The notes under the pieces were generated by a model. It worked only from the letters and a program-made list of their open reading frames with translations, did no database searches and was not told the origin of the DNA. This document shows, in pieces, positions 36,216 to 48,619 of a stretch of DNA of 64,000 nt; within the stretch, counting starts at the first letter, position 1; each line of letters begins with the position of its first letter. This DNA comes from Paralvinella palmiformis. Lineage: Eukaryota > Annelida > Polychaeta > Terebellida > Alvinellidae. Made by a program: the position numbers and the translations under genes. The stretch lies in contig JAODUP010000056.1 of the NCBI GenBank assembly GCA_025642065.1, positions 657,501 to 721,500 on the forward strand, read 5' to 3'.

Positions 36216-36987
36216 ACATATATACATTTATATGCTGAGAGAAAGCCCCCTTTACCTAAATCGCAGGCAGAATAGACCTCACATAGCTATTATCAAACAT
36301 AGAGAAATCACCGCCCATCGGAAACCGGGAAATCATTAAATCTAGCAAAGCAACAATCCGTTTCATTCATCCACTTTCTCGCGAAAGTATTTTTCTCGAT
36401 TTGGAAGTCTCCAAACATGCTTTGGCCTCTTATACCAACGATCTTTCGATAATAGTTGTATCCGAGGCTATACGGGGTGGGTTGGTGTTAAACCGAAAAC
36501 ACTAGCAATTTGCCAGCGACAGTGGTCTGGATTGTTGTTGTTATAATGGTGTGAACGTGATACAGATTGAGGACAGTGCGGAACAAATCATTAATAAGCT
36601 TTTAACAAATTACCTTTAGAGCGTCCCCCTTCAGTGGACTGAGAAAAAAAATCGCTAAAGAAGGGATTTTGTCCTTCTTCCCGACCTTATGTCGTGTCCA
36701 GTGTATTTTTGCCATCTAGATTCCTATATATTTTATTTTCGGCAACAAACGCCATTGGGCTTACAAGGTGACCAATATTTCAACGTAACACTTGATTCTG
36801 AACGAAAAGATGAGCGGGTTTGATTGTGCTGCGAAAGAAACATTATGTTTATCTTTTAATATTTTAAATAGAGTTAAATTAGACCATTACACACGCACAA
36901 AACATTTACTCAATTCATACATCTCCTCGGGCCAATGAAAACCGCTATTTGGCACTGTTCAGGGACAAAAAGTTATAATTTGATGGA

Positions 36988-37172
36988 TGATTATGGCGAT
37001 TGGTGTTTTACGGCCACTTTTGTGCACATGGTAGGCTAAATGGGCTGAACGACCCCGAAGGTAATGAAGCCAAGTCAAAGATGAAACAAAAGATATGCCT
37101 ACGCCGATATTCGAACACGGGTGGTAGTGATCTGTGGTCCAACACGTTACCTCTAGACCACGGAGGGGCCCC
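36988..37172 (-). repeat. SINE-A full copy with 15-bp target-site duplication
   Basis: Minus-strand copy with tail at the left, body TGTGCACATGGTAGGC-like text, B box GTTCGAATA and head CTAGAGGTAACGTG. Direct repeats TTATAA(T/C)TTGATGGA lie at 36973-36987 and 37173-37187 with one mismatch. The flanks confirm the element's borders. Open frame 37000-37209 runs through it and is not a gene. Confidence 0.88.
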
Positions 37173-37189
37173 TTATAACTTGATGGAGA

Positions 37190-38280
37190 CCAGGGCTATT
37201 TTTTGGTAAATCTACCCCCTCTCTAGGAAGATTAGAACCCCTCCCCCGTGCTAAACATCCGTGTGGGTAACCGAAATACCAATTTGGTCACGGAGACGCT
37301 CGATTTTGTTTAGTCAACAATGTCGTAATCAGTTACACAGCCACACGAATAAAGATCAAGGTGGGCGGGTTCTTGTCCTGTCATTGTTTTACGGAGATGT
37401 CGATGAAACTGTGGACGGTAGGAAAACAATAAGATGCCGGAGAAGCACTTATGATCAGTATGTACCAGAATAACATATCGACATCAGAGAGAGAGTGCTA
37501 ATTTCTCGCTATACGATTCTGGCGACATTTACCGTTTCTCTGCTTTTGCCTTCAGACAAAAACATACACGGTACGTTATGATCGGAGTTACTCGTCCAAC
37601 TTCCTGGTGGTGATTGTCTGATAGAGCCGAATGTTGAACTTAACGTACCCGGCCGGCTTCAAAACTAAAACTTGGGTAGGTGTACGAGAAACTTTTCAAA
37701 TTTACTTCATACAAACGTTATAAAAGTAGTTCAAGTAAAAGTGGAAAACAGAACGGAAAAAGATATCGTCAATAAAATAACAATGGACAAGAACTGTCAC
37801 CTTTTCCCTTTACTTATAACATTTTATATGTACATAATTGTTAAATATATAATTTAGTTACTTAACAACACATTTCTGTTTGTTGGCAAAAAATGTCTAA
37901 AATAATATATTCGATTGTGTTTCTGTATTCTGACATTCTTTAGCATCTTAACATCATACGCTATCTTAAAATCACAAGTATACAGTGGGTCAATGTTTTT
38001 AATATTTAATCAGTAATCAGTTTACGTATAATCTACTAACATGCCATGAAAATCAGTGCAAAACTGCATCTAACTTGGCGCATACATGAATACAATTCTA
38101 GATTACATTACACCTATATTGGAGTACAGGCTCACAGAAATATCAATACGCAATAGAAATATTGTGGTACAAGATTCCAACGATAGATAGTATGAATCAT
38201 GCCAATGAACACGACGCCATGAGTACGAGCAGTTTATCATATGTAAAAAATCATAATTATTATTCACTGAGCTCTGGATA
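37190..38280. other. Intergenic, no gene recognised
   Basis: AT-rich, with short open frames at 37261-37473 and 37672-37857 that show no family signature. Confidence 0.5.
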
Positions 38281-38299
38281 TAGAGCACCTGGCAACAGG

Positions 38300-38402
38300 T
38301 CCCGGCTGGGTTATGTCAGAATGGTGTATCATCTTTCACTTTGCCTCATTACTTTTGGATATCGCTCGGCTCATTTAGTCTACTGTGTGCACAAAAGTGG
38401 TA
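38300..38402 (+). repeat. SINE-A fragment
   Basis: The text TTTCACTTTGCCTCATTAC, GGCTCATTTAGTCTAC and TGTGTGCACAAAAGTGG is the SINE-A body in plus orientation. The head upstream is strongly diverged. Confidence 0.6.
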
Positions 38403-39689
38403 ACATTTTAACATTTCTACATATATTGGTTCAGGAATTAACTTCTCATCTCGTAACTGCCGTCTGACGTGATTACCAGAAAACATAACGTTAAAGACCC
38501 TCTTGAGGAAGTAATATAATACGGCAGTGACTAGCCTCCACCTTTCCCTTCTAATCCCCTGCGAGTGGTGGAGGATGAGTTAATATCAGTCGCTCAGTAA
38601 AAAGGACCAACACTCTAAATAAGTGTTCACAGTTTCATGTGTTATCGCAAGTTCGTAGTGAAAGATCACGAAACGAAAGATATTCATCCATCATTTGTTT
38701 GTAAAAACTCGTATTTTATAAATTCTTGATATTATTACGTTATGACGCGAAATCCCAAACAAACCTACCAATAAACATTAGACGTTACGATGCATTGTTG
38801 ACAGGACGTAAGTACTTTGTTTCAGTAAAACTTTTACGGGGTCCTGTATTCAAATTACACGTTTTAATCATATACATGTTTTTATGAATATTAAAAGTCA
38901 CTATGATATTATATATATATATATATATATATATTAATCGACATATAATCCCCGGGTACCAAACATCGGAGAACATGAAATATTTTTAATTATGTTTTAA
39001 CGAGCACTCAAATTATAAATCCCTTTACAACAAAACTAAGAATAAACTAAATTTTATTTAGTGAATATGTATATTAACTCTCAGAAGAACTAGCATAAAT
39101 GGAAACAAAATATCAGGGTTGCCTGATCCAAAAGAACATTTCTAACCTCAATGTCATTAAAAAACAAACCCATAAACTACCCTGTATTTGAGCATCAGCT
39201 ACTCTGCTTCTTGCTATCCCATACGAATGCTGCCAATCAACTCATTTAATTAAATCAGTTTCAGTCTCCCATGCTGTACAGAATTTCAATCTGGCCATGC
39301 TCTTATCTTTTCCTACTAATGCACTAGTGCATAACTTGAATGATAGTAGCTAGCTTGTCTGCTAATATCATCAATACAGCATAAAAGTCAGTAAGTTTTA
39401 ATATTTGTTTGTTTCTTTATTTACGAGTATGGTGATGGTGAAGTGAAAGATGAAGCACCCTACTGACATAGCCTGGCCAGGGTTTGAACCCAGGTGTTTA
39501 TGTTCTATCACCCAGGTAGGTAGCACTGCATGTGCCTACATTTATTCATTACAGCCACCTAAAACCACCTTAAAAAACCTGCACTACACCACAATTTATA
39601 TCCCAAGCTTGTACTCGTACCACCCCCTAAAAAAAACCACACCATGGCCCTGTAATATTTTAAAGATAAGACCACAGAAGCCCACTGTC
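38403..39689. other. Intergenic with a SINE-A-like fragment
   Basis: Includes a (TA)n array at 38908-38934. A minus-strand fragment at 39430-39530 carries CGGGTTTGAACCC-like and GAAGTGAAAGATGAAGC text, which resembles a tRNA-derived SINE. No gene is supported. Confidence 0.4.
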
Positions 39690-39960
39690 AGATGGTATGT
39701 AATTATATTTTAATTGTCAAGTTTCTGAAGTACCTATTATCCACACATCACTTGCTCAAAGCATTACTTATCACATTTAAAATTTTGAATGATAAACCTC
39801 ACACTAACCACATAAAGGCTGAACTAAAAATTGTCTCACTTACTGCACTGGTTATCATTACACATAGACTGTGATGAGCAATTGGTGCCAGACTTAGAAA
39901 CTGACTCAGATTGCCTTCTGATATTGGAGGAGATCAGTGCATGTACCCTTTCCAATGACT
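39690..39960 (+). mobile_element. Possible CR1-like LINE 3' fragment
   Basis: The frame contains LKALLITFKILNDKPH, similar to the conserved (L)TYKxLNxxxPxYL segment after the reverse transcriptase in CR1-type LINEs. Only one block is recognisable, so the call is weak. Confidence 0.35.
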
Positions 39961-40439
39961 AGTAGTATTCAGATCTGCCAATCAATTGGTAATCCAAAAC
40001 TTAAGTTATTACACAGTAAAACAAATGAATAAATAATAGGTTTATTCAGTTCAGATTAACAAATAATACAAGAAATTTCAATACAGAAACATAATATATA
40101 CACTGACAATATAAATCAAGGACCTGGATAGCTACTGCTGTCTTCATCTTGAAACTCCAGTTGATGATGGACATGGAGAGGAGAAATAACCCAAAACTAA
40201 ATCCCAGTTACAAGAACCAGTATGGTAAGTTAACTTCAGTTATGAATTAGTAAATTAAGTTCATAATAATTAATAAGATAATGTAGGAAGATTTAATCCA
40301 AGCTGACAGAATCTTTGCAATGAGGGTTAACTCACTACACTTGTTGCAGATTGGGAGAACATTTCAGCTTTTATAAGCTGCTTTTTCATCAGAGAATGAG
40401 AATTTGAAGAAAACTAAAGTAAAAGCACCACAACTACAT
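39961..40439. other. Intergenic, no gene recognised
   Basis: AT-rich, no repeat or coding signature seen. Confidence 0.45.
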
Positions 40440-42060
40440 TTGATCCATATTTTAGAAGTGAAGTTATACCTCTGAATATACAGCTGGTTTGATTGTCTAA
40501 TTATGAGTCTATTGCCGAGATCTTGATTAAAACCCAAACTTTTATCAAAATAAAATGGTAATTTGTTCTGGCTATATTTTCAAAACTTTAAAAACATTTA
40601 AGTTTTAAAAAAGTGGTTCAGCATTGCTGTTATACTTTAGACACGTTTCTAACAGCAGACCTTTGTTGCACTACAGTACATTTGAGGATTGATTGTTTAG
40701 CACATTACCCCATGCCAATGTGACATAATTAATATGTGACAAATGGGCAAAATATATTGCTTTGAGACTATCTATATTCAAAACATTTTTTATTTGTCTG
40801 ATTCATAGGTTATTTCCACATGAGTGATTCATCAAGGAACTTTCTTCCTCAAATTCTGCACCAATTATCTCCAATGGTATTCCATTTATTAATAGATTCA
40901 GATGAGTAAGTTAAACATTATCCTTAGATGGCTTAATTATGATACATTTGGTCTTATGGAGGTTGAGTGATAGCCTGTTTACACAAAACCAGTTTTAAAT
41001 AATTTGCTGGTTTCAAAAATTTGGGAATTTTTATCACACAAATACAATGTGCTGTCATCCAAGAATTATAATATATGACTTTCAGTACAATGATAAATGT
41101 AATTTATATACAGTATGTATAAAAAGGCCCTACAATTAACCCTTATGGGCCGCGGCACTCAATTTTCCCAAAATATGACTGACTTTTCCAAACTTGAACA
41201 AATTACTGTCTGCCTGTATCATAGTTCACCAACCATTTCTTTTATGTTAGCCCTTAAAACACAGTGTCCCAGTTTCTTAAAGAAAAGTGCAAAATATCAC
41301 AGCAGTTATTTTCTTAGGATGAGAATTATTTATCAATGCCAAATTATTCAGTAAATGAATAATTACATGCTTTCACCTAAAGCCATACTGGTGTAGGTAT
41401 AGAATATTCCTACTATCAATAAATGCCATAATTATGTTTCCGTTAATTCAATTCAATTCAAATTGTTTATTTCAACATTGATAATACATCATTTTAATGA
41501 AAGCAAAGACATATAGAATGTTGAAAAGGAGGATACTTGAAGCAGCGCTTATACAATGCCCCCCCCCCCCCTTAACATAACATTAAAAACATTCATGGCA
41601 AATTTAAAATAAAAAAGATATGGAATAGTCCATACACATAATTACCACCGTATATCTTTATGAAACAAAAACAAATCCATATAAGTTTAATTTGGAAATG
41701 AATAATTTTTGTAAAAATAAAAAAATTGGTATAAAGTATTGCTTACTTGGTATGGCGATTGTTTCATTATTTTGTTGGAATTTCATCATGTCCACAGCTC
41801 ATTTTATGTTTGAGTTTACAAATGAGTTCTATAATTTGGGATTCATAAACTGGTTCTAGGACATGCTATCAATCTCCTTTTTTATAATCTGTAAATACTT
41901 ATTAAATTTTGTACATTTTCACTTGTATGTTTTTGCCTAAACTGGCATAATTTATTTTAATGACTCAGCTATTTAAAATGTATCCCTCACAGGTTTACCA
42001 TCTATGTTGAATGATTGTGTTCAAATTTGATTTATCATTAGTTTTATTAATCGTTTAATG
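40440..42060 (-). mobile_element. Jockey/CR1-superfamily LINE remnant
   Basis: On the minus strand, from right to left: IIELICKLKHKMSCGHDEIP (about 41800-41860), YLHQYGFR (about 41380-41405), a decayed YADD box followed by STLYLCDKN (about 41025-41070), WFCVNRLSLNLHKTK (about 40935-40985), LTHLNLLINGIPLEIIGAE-like text, and YNSNAEPLF with FKVLKI (about 40590-40640). The order matches a Jockey-type reverse transcriptase and its end. A piece at about 41443-41760 that begins with an ATTCA repeat and contains a poly-C run may be a separate insertion. Frames are broken. Confidence 0.75.
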
Positions 42061-43199
42061 GAACTTAGAAGATTTATGTGTTAGATCTAGCAGAGTTTCG
42101 CCAAAAGTCGTAAATGTTTATGAACTGGGATGTGGATAGCAAGAACTGGAAATAAGCCACGTGTCTTACGAAAATGGCGTACTGACCGAAAATTGACGAT
42201 ACTCTACAAAACTGTAAAAACTTCGGAAAGGTCAACTTTGTCGAGGTGTGATCAGGTCTGAACAGCTCGGTATTGAAACAACAAGAGTGATAAATTGTGT
42301 TTCGCAGCAGAAAACTTTGGATTCTTGGTAATCTTACGGATGGCCGAAAATATAATCAGGCCGAGGTATTTCTAATGTTGTCTATGCAACTTAGATATTA
42401 TTAGCACATGCATAAAAACAACTAGGCCTACAGGCAATGCTTAAAACTACTCGGTAAAAGTTTACTTCGTTACTTACAATTTAGTCAATTAGTGGTCTAC
42501 TTGGAAAGTTACTCCAGTATTACGTGACAAAGTAGATCTAGTTTTAATTCACTATACAGCCATACTCCTCATCACTATGAGTTTATAACATCAACTGTTC
42601 TTGTGTATATTTCTAAAGTTACAATACCATTCGAGTAATATGACGTGTTGAGTTGATGAATATGGTTGTAGGATCTGAGGGATTACTCAAATGTTTCAGT
42701 ACGTAAATCGTCTGCTGCACTACAGTAACAAGGGTCAAGGACAATCGCCTGCTACGTGCTTGAGCCACTTTTTGTCATTCCGGTATTTTAATTAAGATAG
42801 GTATTAATTCAGAGTTTATAAGAATTCACATTTAGTAAATTCCTGTTACGAACTATTTGTGATTAAATTTATGTGACCATTGACCTAAATATAAAACTTC
42901 AGGTCAGTGATGTGAACTATGGCCGGATAAAACACCTAGCAAAATGGACACCTTGGCTTGAAGTACTTAACATCTATGGTCGGGAAAAAAAACACTCAAC
43001 AAAAATGGACACCTAGGACGGGCTAGGTCCTAGACCCAGTCCGCCGATTAAAAATGAAAAGTGGCTGCTAGGTATGTATGTTGTATAAACAACCAAAGGT
43101 GAACAACGTTGATTTTGTATTTATGTTTGATTCCCGCCAAACACATTAACTCATGATGATTAAGTCAGGATGCATGTAATTAGTTTGTCTCTGTCTAAT
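42061..43199. other. Intergenic, no gene recognised
   Basis: Slightly more CG-containing near 42100-42360. A near-duplicate pair with ATGGACACCT lies near 42950 and 43010. Nothing supported as a gene. Confidence 0.4.
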
Positions 43200-44990
43200 A
43201 ATGGGAGATGCAAATGTTAATACGTTTTGGCGGAAATGTTACAGATGTCGGAGTAAACTAAATTGGGAACGATTTCGAAAACATCGAAATTCAGTCACAA
43301 CAGTACGATAACAACGTTTATCAGAATATATGAAAGGAAAATGTAATTCGACTCATAATGGGAAAGATTTCTGGGATACAGTTAATCCTCTAATTTACGA
43401 CAAATATAAACGATCAAACGATATAACAATAATGTAGAATAATACTATCTGTATCATACATAATGTAGTAGATGTCCCAAACACTTTAACCATGATTATG
43501 TAAATATTATTAAAGAAGCTAGGTAAACCTGATGATTTAGCAGAAAAAGACGGTGTTATTTATGTATTAGAGTCACTTATCTCAGACGACTGCATTACTA
43601 TATCGCAGAAAACAACAAGCAAGGAATGCTATTCTTTCCATTAGTCGTTTATATAAAAAAAACTTAAGTGTGTAAATGTTAGAAAGTGTTCAGGTGTATG
43701 ATATGCTACCAGCTACATTAATCAAGCTTGGAGGAAAATATTATGTCAACAAATACAGTCTTTGATCAATATACCAAGTCGAACAAGTTCTTTTCCCAAT
43801 GTGTTAAAATATACAGAAGTTACGCCAGTATATACAAAATTTATCGTCTTACCAAAGTTATATAGACCCAGTGTACTACACTATATGTAAACAATCTTTG
43901 AATTTGTGTTAGTTGAAAATAATAAGTCTTTAAAAAAACACTAAATATTCCCATCTTCATTATATGGGTTTAGAAAGTCTTAAATTGATTGAAACATGTA
44001 AGAGTACTTTAGACAGAAATGAACCATATGGTGCCTTGCTATTAGACCTGTTGATATGATTACTGTGTATATGTTAATTGATGTATATTGATAGTAATTT
44101 AATATCAGGAATGAAGGCAGAGTTAAAACTGGAAAATGTATCAAAGGTTATGAGAAAGTGGTTCAATGGTAATTTAATTAAAGTAAATCCAATTAAATTC
44201 CAACTAATATTATTTGGTCGCTTTAACGATACTGGCCCAATATGCGTAAATGGCTCAACTATAGAGTGTCAAGGTTATGTATAACTATTAGGGATACATT
44301 TTCATGTTGAATTACATGTCATTGTCCATATCAATGAGTTCTATAAAAAGGCTGGTAGAAAACTAAATGTTCTTGCAAAATTATCTAAAACACTTAATTC
44401 TAAGAGTAATTTTCTGTTATTTAATTCATCCATCCTGTCACAATTTAGTTTTAGCCTAATAATCTGGCATCAGTGTGGTTTACAGATATGAAGAAAATCC
44501 AAAAAATACTATATAAAACATTGAAGGTCAATTACAATGATTTCATATCAAGCTACAGAGATCTCAGAGAAAAAGCAAATGGGTCGTTTTTTATATGTTG
44601 ATATGTCCCTGAAGTCTTTAAATATTTCAATGGTTGAAATTCTGAATATCTGTACACCATGTTTTATTTGAAAGAACATCTGTACAACACATGAAGGTTA
44701 CAATTAAGTCTACCCAAGTATAATACTATAATTAATGGTAAACATTGTATAAAATATGAAAGTGTAACTTTGTGGAATATGCTGGTTGAAAATGTAAAAC
44801 TTTCCATATTACTAAATGTTTTCAAAACTATGATTGTAAAATTAGATTATAAAATGCTGAGGGAAACGTGTCGGCGTATGGTGCAGGTTGGTGCATGGGT
44901 CATCCTACTCCGTACGTATTACTTTCACCCTTCTCACCTATTCAGTGCCTCTGATATTACTATAGTGTTGTTTTAATTTATGTTTAATAC
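43200..44990 (+). mobile_element. Jockey-superfamily LINE remnant
   Basis: Plus-strand blocks with frame breaks: GKDFWDTVNPLI (about 43362-43397), YRPSVL (decayed YRPVSVL, about 43860-43880), MGFRKSLKLIE-like text (about 43960-43990), MRKWFNGNLIKVNPIKFQL (about 44150-44207), then LLGIHFHVEL, KKAGRKLNVLAKLSK (about 44345-44390), IIWHQCG (about 44460-44480) and LCGICW-like text (decayed LWN block, about 44768). The order is that of a Jockey-type ORF2 from its linker to the C-terminus. The catalytic YADD segment is deleted. Confidence 0.8.
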
Positions 44991-45149
44991 TCTATCATTT
45001 AGACATTTTCCTATGTATGCCTAGCATACATGTTGCAACAATGAGGACATACAAACACTCAGCGATATAAACTTTGCTGTCACTGAAATACTTGTGAAAG
45101 AGAAAAAAGTGTTGTAAAGTCCATAATATCAGTGAACTAACTTTACTAC

Positions 45150-45780
45150 GGTATTGCAAGAAGTTGCGTTCTACTGGAAAAATGCAAATGGAACATGTTT
45201 GGTTTTATCGGTCTTAGAAGCGAAGAATTCATGATTGACGAAAGTAGAAAACTGCTATGCCAGTACCTCAAGCGTCTGGACCAGCCAATGCCGTCTATGG
45301 GAACCCGAAATGGCACAGGCGGAGTCGAACGGATGACTGCATTCTTAAAAATAAATGTAGTCATATCTCATCTGTTAACGGAAGGAACGTCACGGGTTTC
45401 ACAAACTATAACCCGTTGGATCGTGCAGCATAAGGAACGCTGAAACGCTACGAAAATACTGCATGTGTTGGTTACATGGTTTCGAATAATGGCATCAACA
45501 TGAGCATCTAAAACATTCCAACAAGAGTGGGACAAGAATTCCCCAGAGCCCTGACCCCTAGTAAAGCAGCATCCTGTCCGGATTCAGAGTTAGCGAAGTA
45601 TTTCCTTTTGAGAACGAATTATTCGCAGATCATGAATACATGCTGTCCCAAGCAGGCCAAATGCGGACACGGTGTCACCTAAAACGTCAACGAACCGTAT
45701 CCAGTCCATACACATCAGGCGGCGGATGATTTCCCATCCTCTGAGAAAGATACAGCTTTCTTCGGTGATACAAAAACTGG
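45150..45780 (+). other. Unclassified open-frame stretch before a LINE fragment
   Basis: The frame 45195-45443 opens with ATG and encodes 82 residues including a RVSQTITRWIVQHKER end. Further short frames run to 45760. The base composition is richer in GC than its surroundings. I cannot assign a family. It could be part of a decayed recombinase-bearing or other mobile element. Confidence 0.3.
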
Positions 45781-46190
45781 AAAAGTACCTGAATGGTTTC
45801 TATCCTATCTGGAACAACGTCACCAGAGAGTGTCTGTTCATGGTATTATGTCTGACGTTCAATGTTTGTTATCAGGTGTACCACAGGGCTCAGTTCTTGG
45901 TCTTCTGGTTTTCACAATGTATACCCGTCCTCTTGGGGTCATTGCGCAGCGATATGTGGTTAAATATCACTTGTATGCTGATGACACACAACTGTATATG
46001 TCACTGGATCCTGACAATGAGTTAAATTTCTCCTCTTCCTTGAAGAATTTAGAACATTGTATTTGTGATATTATGTTTTGGCTGACTCAAAATCTTCTAA
46101 GACTATATGATAATAAAACAAATATTATATATTTGGCATTACCACATTGTGTTAAATCGCTAACGACACCAGCATTACATACCTATCAAC
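45780..46190 (+). mobile_element. CR1/L2-like LINE, reverse-transcriptase palm fragment
   Basis: Contains WFLSYLEQRHQRVSV, SGVPQGSVLG (about 45875-45905), the catalytic YADDTQLYMS (about 45973-46003), and QNLLRLYDNKTNII (about 46090-46130). These are RT motifs with the active-site Asp pair intact. The frame stays open for 131 residues (45830-46225), but sequence on both sides is unrelated, so it is a fragment. It is close to the remnants at 17336 and 28150. Confidence 0.88.
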
Positions 46191-46500
46191 CTCCGAGAAA
46201 TGAAACAGTAGTTCAGGATGAGTAAAACCGAAAACGTGTCAACAAAACCGTAAGTTCACCTATTATTTATCGATTCTATATTTATTAACATATCGTGTAA
46301 GAATCGGATATTCATATTGATCGCGACTGCGCTTGTTGTGCAGATAGTACTTAGATACAAACATAGCATTTTACTGGTGCTGTGTGTTATACTCGTATGT
46401 GGAACGATTTGCTAGATATCTGATACATTAAACACTCTGTACGCACTTTCCAGACAACGGAAAACGCTCTCTCACAATCTTTGAGGACCTCTTGGTCAAG
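46191..46500 (-). mobile_element. Decayed copy of the hAT-like element
   Basis: Plus-strand text GAAATGAAACAGTAGTTCA, GTGTCAACAAAACC, TATTCATATTGATCG and, further right, ACGCACTTTCCAGACAACGG parallels 48630-48860 in the same order. It has an extra 100 bp or so between the two halves. No coding frame is left. Confidence 0.6.
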
Positions 46501-47169
46501 AAGAGGAGCAAAGCGTTCAGCCAGATGAACAATGGGTCATACGTCAGTTCATCACGTTTGGTCGGTTATCATCAAAACATGATTTTCTGACTGATTAATA
46601 CTTTTAATAGGGTTAACCATAAGCCCTGGAAATTGACTTTGCTTCAGTCTATCGTGAGAATATATTTCAATGAATAAAAAGGCCAGTCTGGTGCTTTTAA
46701 AAAAGCATCATGCTAGTCATGTCGAAAAGATTTATCAGGATGATGAAAAAGTTTGATTAAGACTACAATATAAGCTAATTAATGACATCTAAATAAATAT
46801 CATGGATATAAAACTAGTATAGGTATGTAATAACGTGCTTGTAATATGAAGTAACAGTAAGTTTGATCTACATATATCGAAATGCAAGTTTTCCGAAATG
46901 TGGATTTTATTGTAGAAATGAATGTTGTCAACTATAATAATGTTAATATAGGCAAATACTTACAAGGCCCTCTAAACAGTTATAAGAATATAATAGTAAT
47001 AATAGTATTTTATATAGCACCTTAATCAACCTGAGTTGCTCTAAGACACTTTAAACTGAAAACATAATTAAAACATGTTCTGGTTAACATAGAACAAATA
47101 CATTTGATACACAAATAACCTGGTTGATAGATAATATAAAAATGTATAATTTAAATAGCTGGTTTTAAG
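46501..47169. other. Intergenic, no gene recognised
   Basis: AT-rich. It may include the 3' trailer of the minus-strand LINE at 47170. Confidence 0.4.
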
Positions 47170-47640
47170 AACCTAGCTTACAAAATATTTCTCTCTACAT
47201 TGCTGTGTGGCTTTTTGATACCGCCAAAAGTGAATAAGACTCAGATCGGAGCAGTTTTATTGGTATATACTTTTTGATCAGATCACTTACATAGAGTGGT
47301 GCTGCTCCACTCAGAATATATATATATATATATATATATGGAAAGATGATCGTTTGTAGAGATATGAAACGTTCAGGAAGCCAGTGCAGAATAAAACTGG
47401 TGTTATATGCACAATTCTATACTCGCTGTAGGCGGTTTGTCACAGTGAGAGGGATGTAACGAAAATCACCAAAATCCAGTCGAGAAATTATAGTCTTGCC
47501 TGTATCATCATTTATGTACTTACAAATAAAGCTTATGTTTCTTATTTGATAATCATAAGACTTACATATATAATTAACCTGCTTCTCTATTCCAAGAGTA
47601 CTATCCCTTATAAGTTCTAGAATTCTCTCAGACATGGAAG
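47170..47640 (-). mobile_element. CR1-like LINE, C-terminal fragment
   Basis: On the minus strand I read VNYICKSYDYQIRNIS (about 47533-47580), ISRLDFGDF (about 47460-47490), TNRLQRV, HWLP-like text, then PLYVSDLIKKYIP (about 47265-47303) and LLRSESYSLLAV (about 47225-47260). This matches the conserved end of CR1-type ORF2, including the region with RSSDSGLL in relatives. A (TA)n array at 47317-47339 interrupts it. Confidence 0.78.
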
Positions 47641-48619
47641 AATTTATATAGTTCAGTAGCTGGATTCTACCTTAATACGAAGATTTTCATTTTTCATATG
47701 TTGCTTGGGTGAGAAAGTAATAAATTCGGTCTAATTCTTATTTATTTTCAGCATGATGCAGGTTATCTAAATGCTTATGTCTGAAATACAAATTTCATTT
47801 GAAGATAAAGTCACATTACTTTAAAGCGATATCACCGGCATAACAATGATATTTATTTAATATTATGCTGTTTAATAATTTCACCAACCTATGTTACTAT
47901 ACATACCGGTACAGTAATTCTTTGGTTCTAAACTTTTATCCCTATGGTGCACTAATATGAGGACGTACATATGGTGATATTTTATTATTTAGGCTCGCAA
48001 AGGTGGAGATAATATTCATAACTTCAAGATAATAATTGATAATCTACAAGTTTTGCCACATAAATCATAACTGAGATGTGTCAGATAATCTCGCTGATTT
48101 CCCAACACCAGAAGATGCACCCCAATTAGAAAAATAGCAAGAAGCAGAGTAAACATAAATGCTTTTGTATTATGTTTGTCAACTAAATATCATACATTTA
48201 TTCATTATTAATTATAGAATATTTGTAAACATTGTAACACTGGCCGATAAATCTCCAATTTAATAATTACACAAATAATATCAATGAATAGCAATAAATG
48301 CACAGTTTCCTGTACACCAATATATGAGCTTTAATTTCAAAATTATCTGCAACTTTAAGTAATATTTAGCAGAAATGTTGAGCTTTTCAATGTTTATATT
48401 ATCATTCTTGTATTATCACGTTTAGCCTGTTTGTTTTGTAGTCTCAACTGGAGTTGTTTTATGCTACTCAGGCTACATAATGGCTGCTACACACTGTGGG
48501 AATAGCACTCACTCCGCATGGATGATCTATCTCCCCCCCCCTCTCTCTCTGTGTGTGTGTGTGTGTGTGTGTGCGTTGATACAAGTGGCATCATACAACA
48601 TACATATATATTTACGTTC
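47641..48619. other. Intergenic, no gene recognised
   Basis: AT-rich, with a (CT)n-(GT)n array at 48532-48574. Confidence 0.5.
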
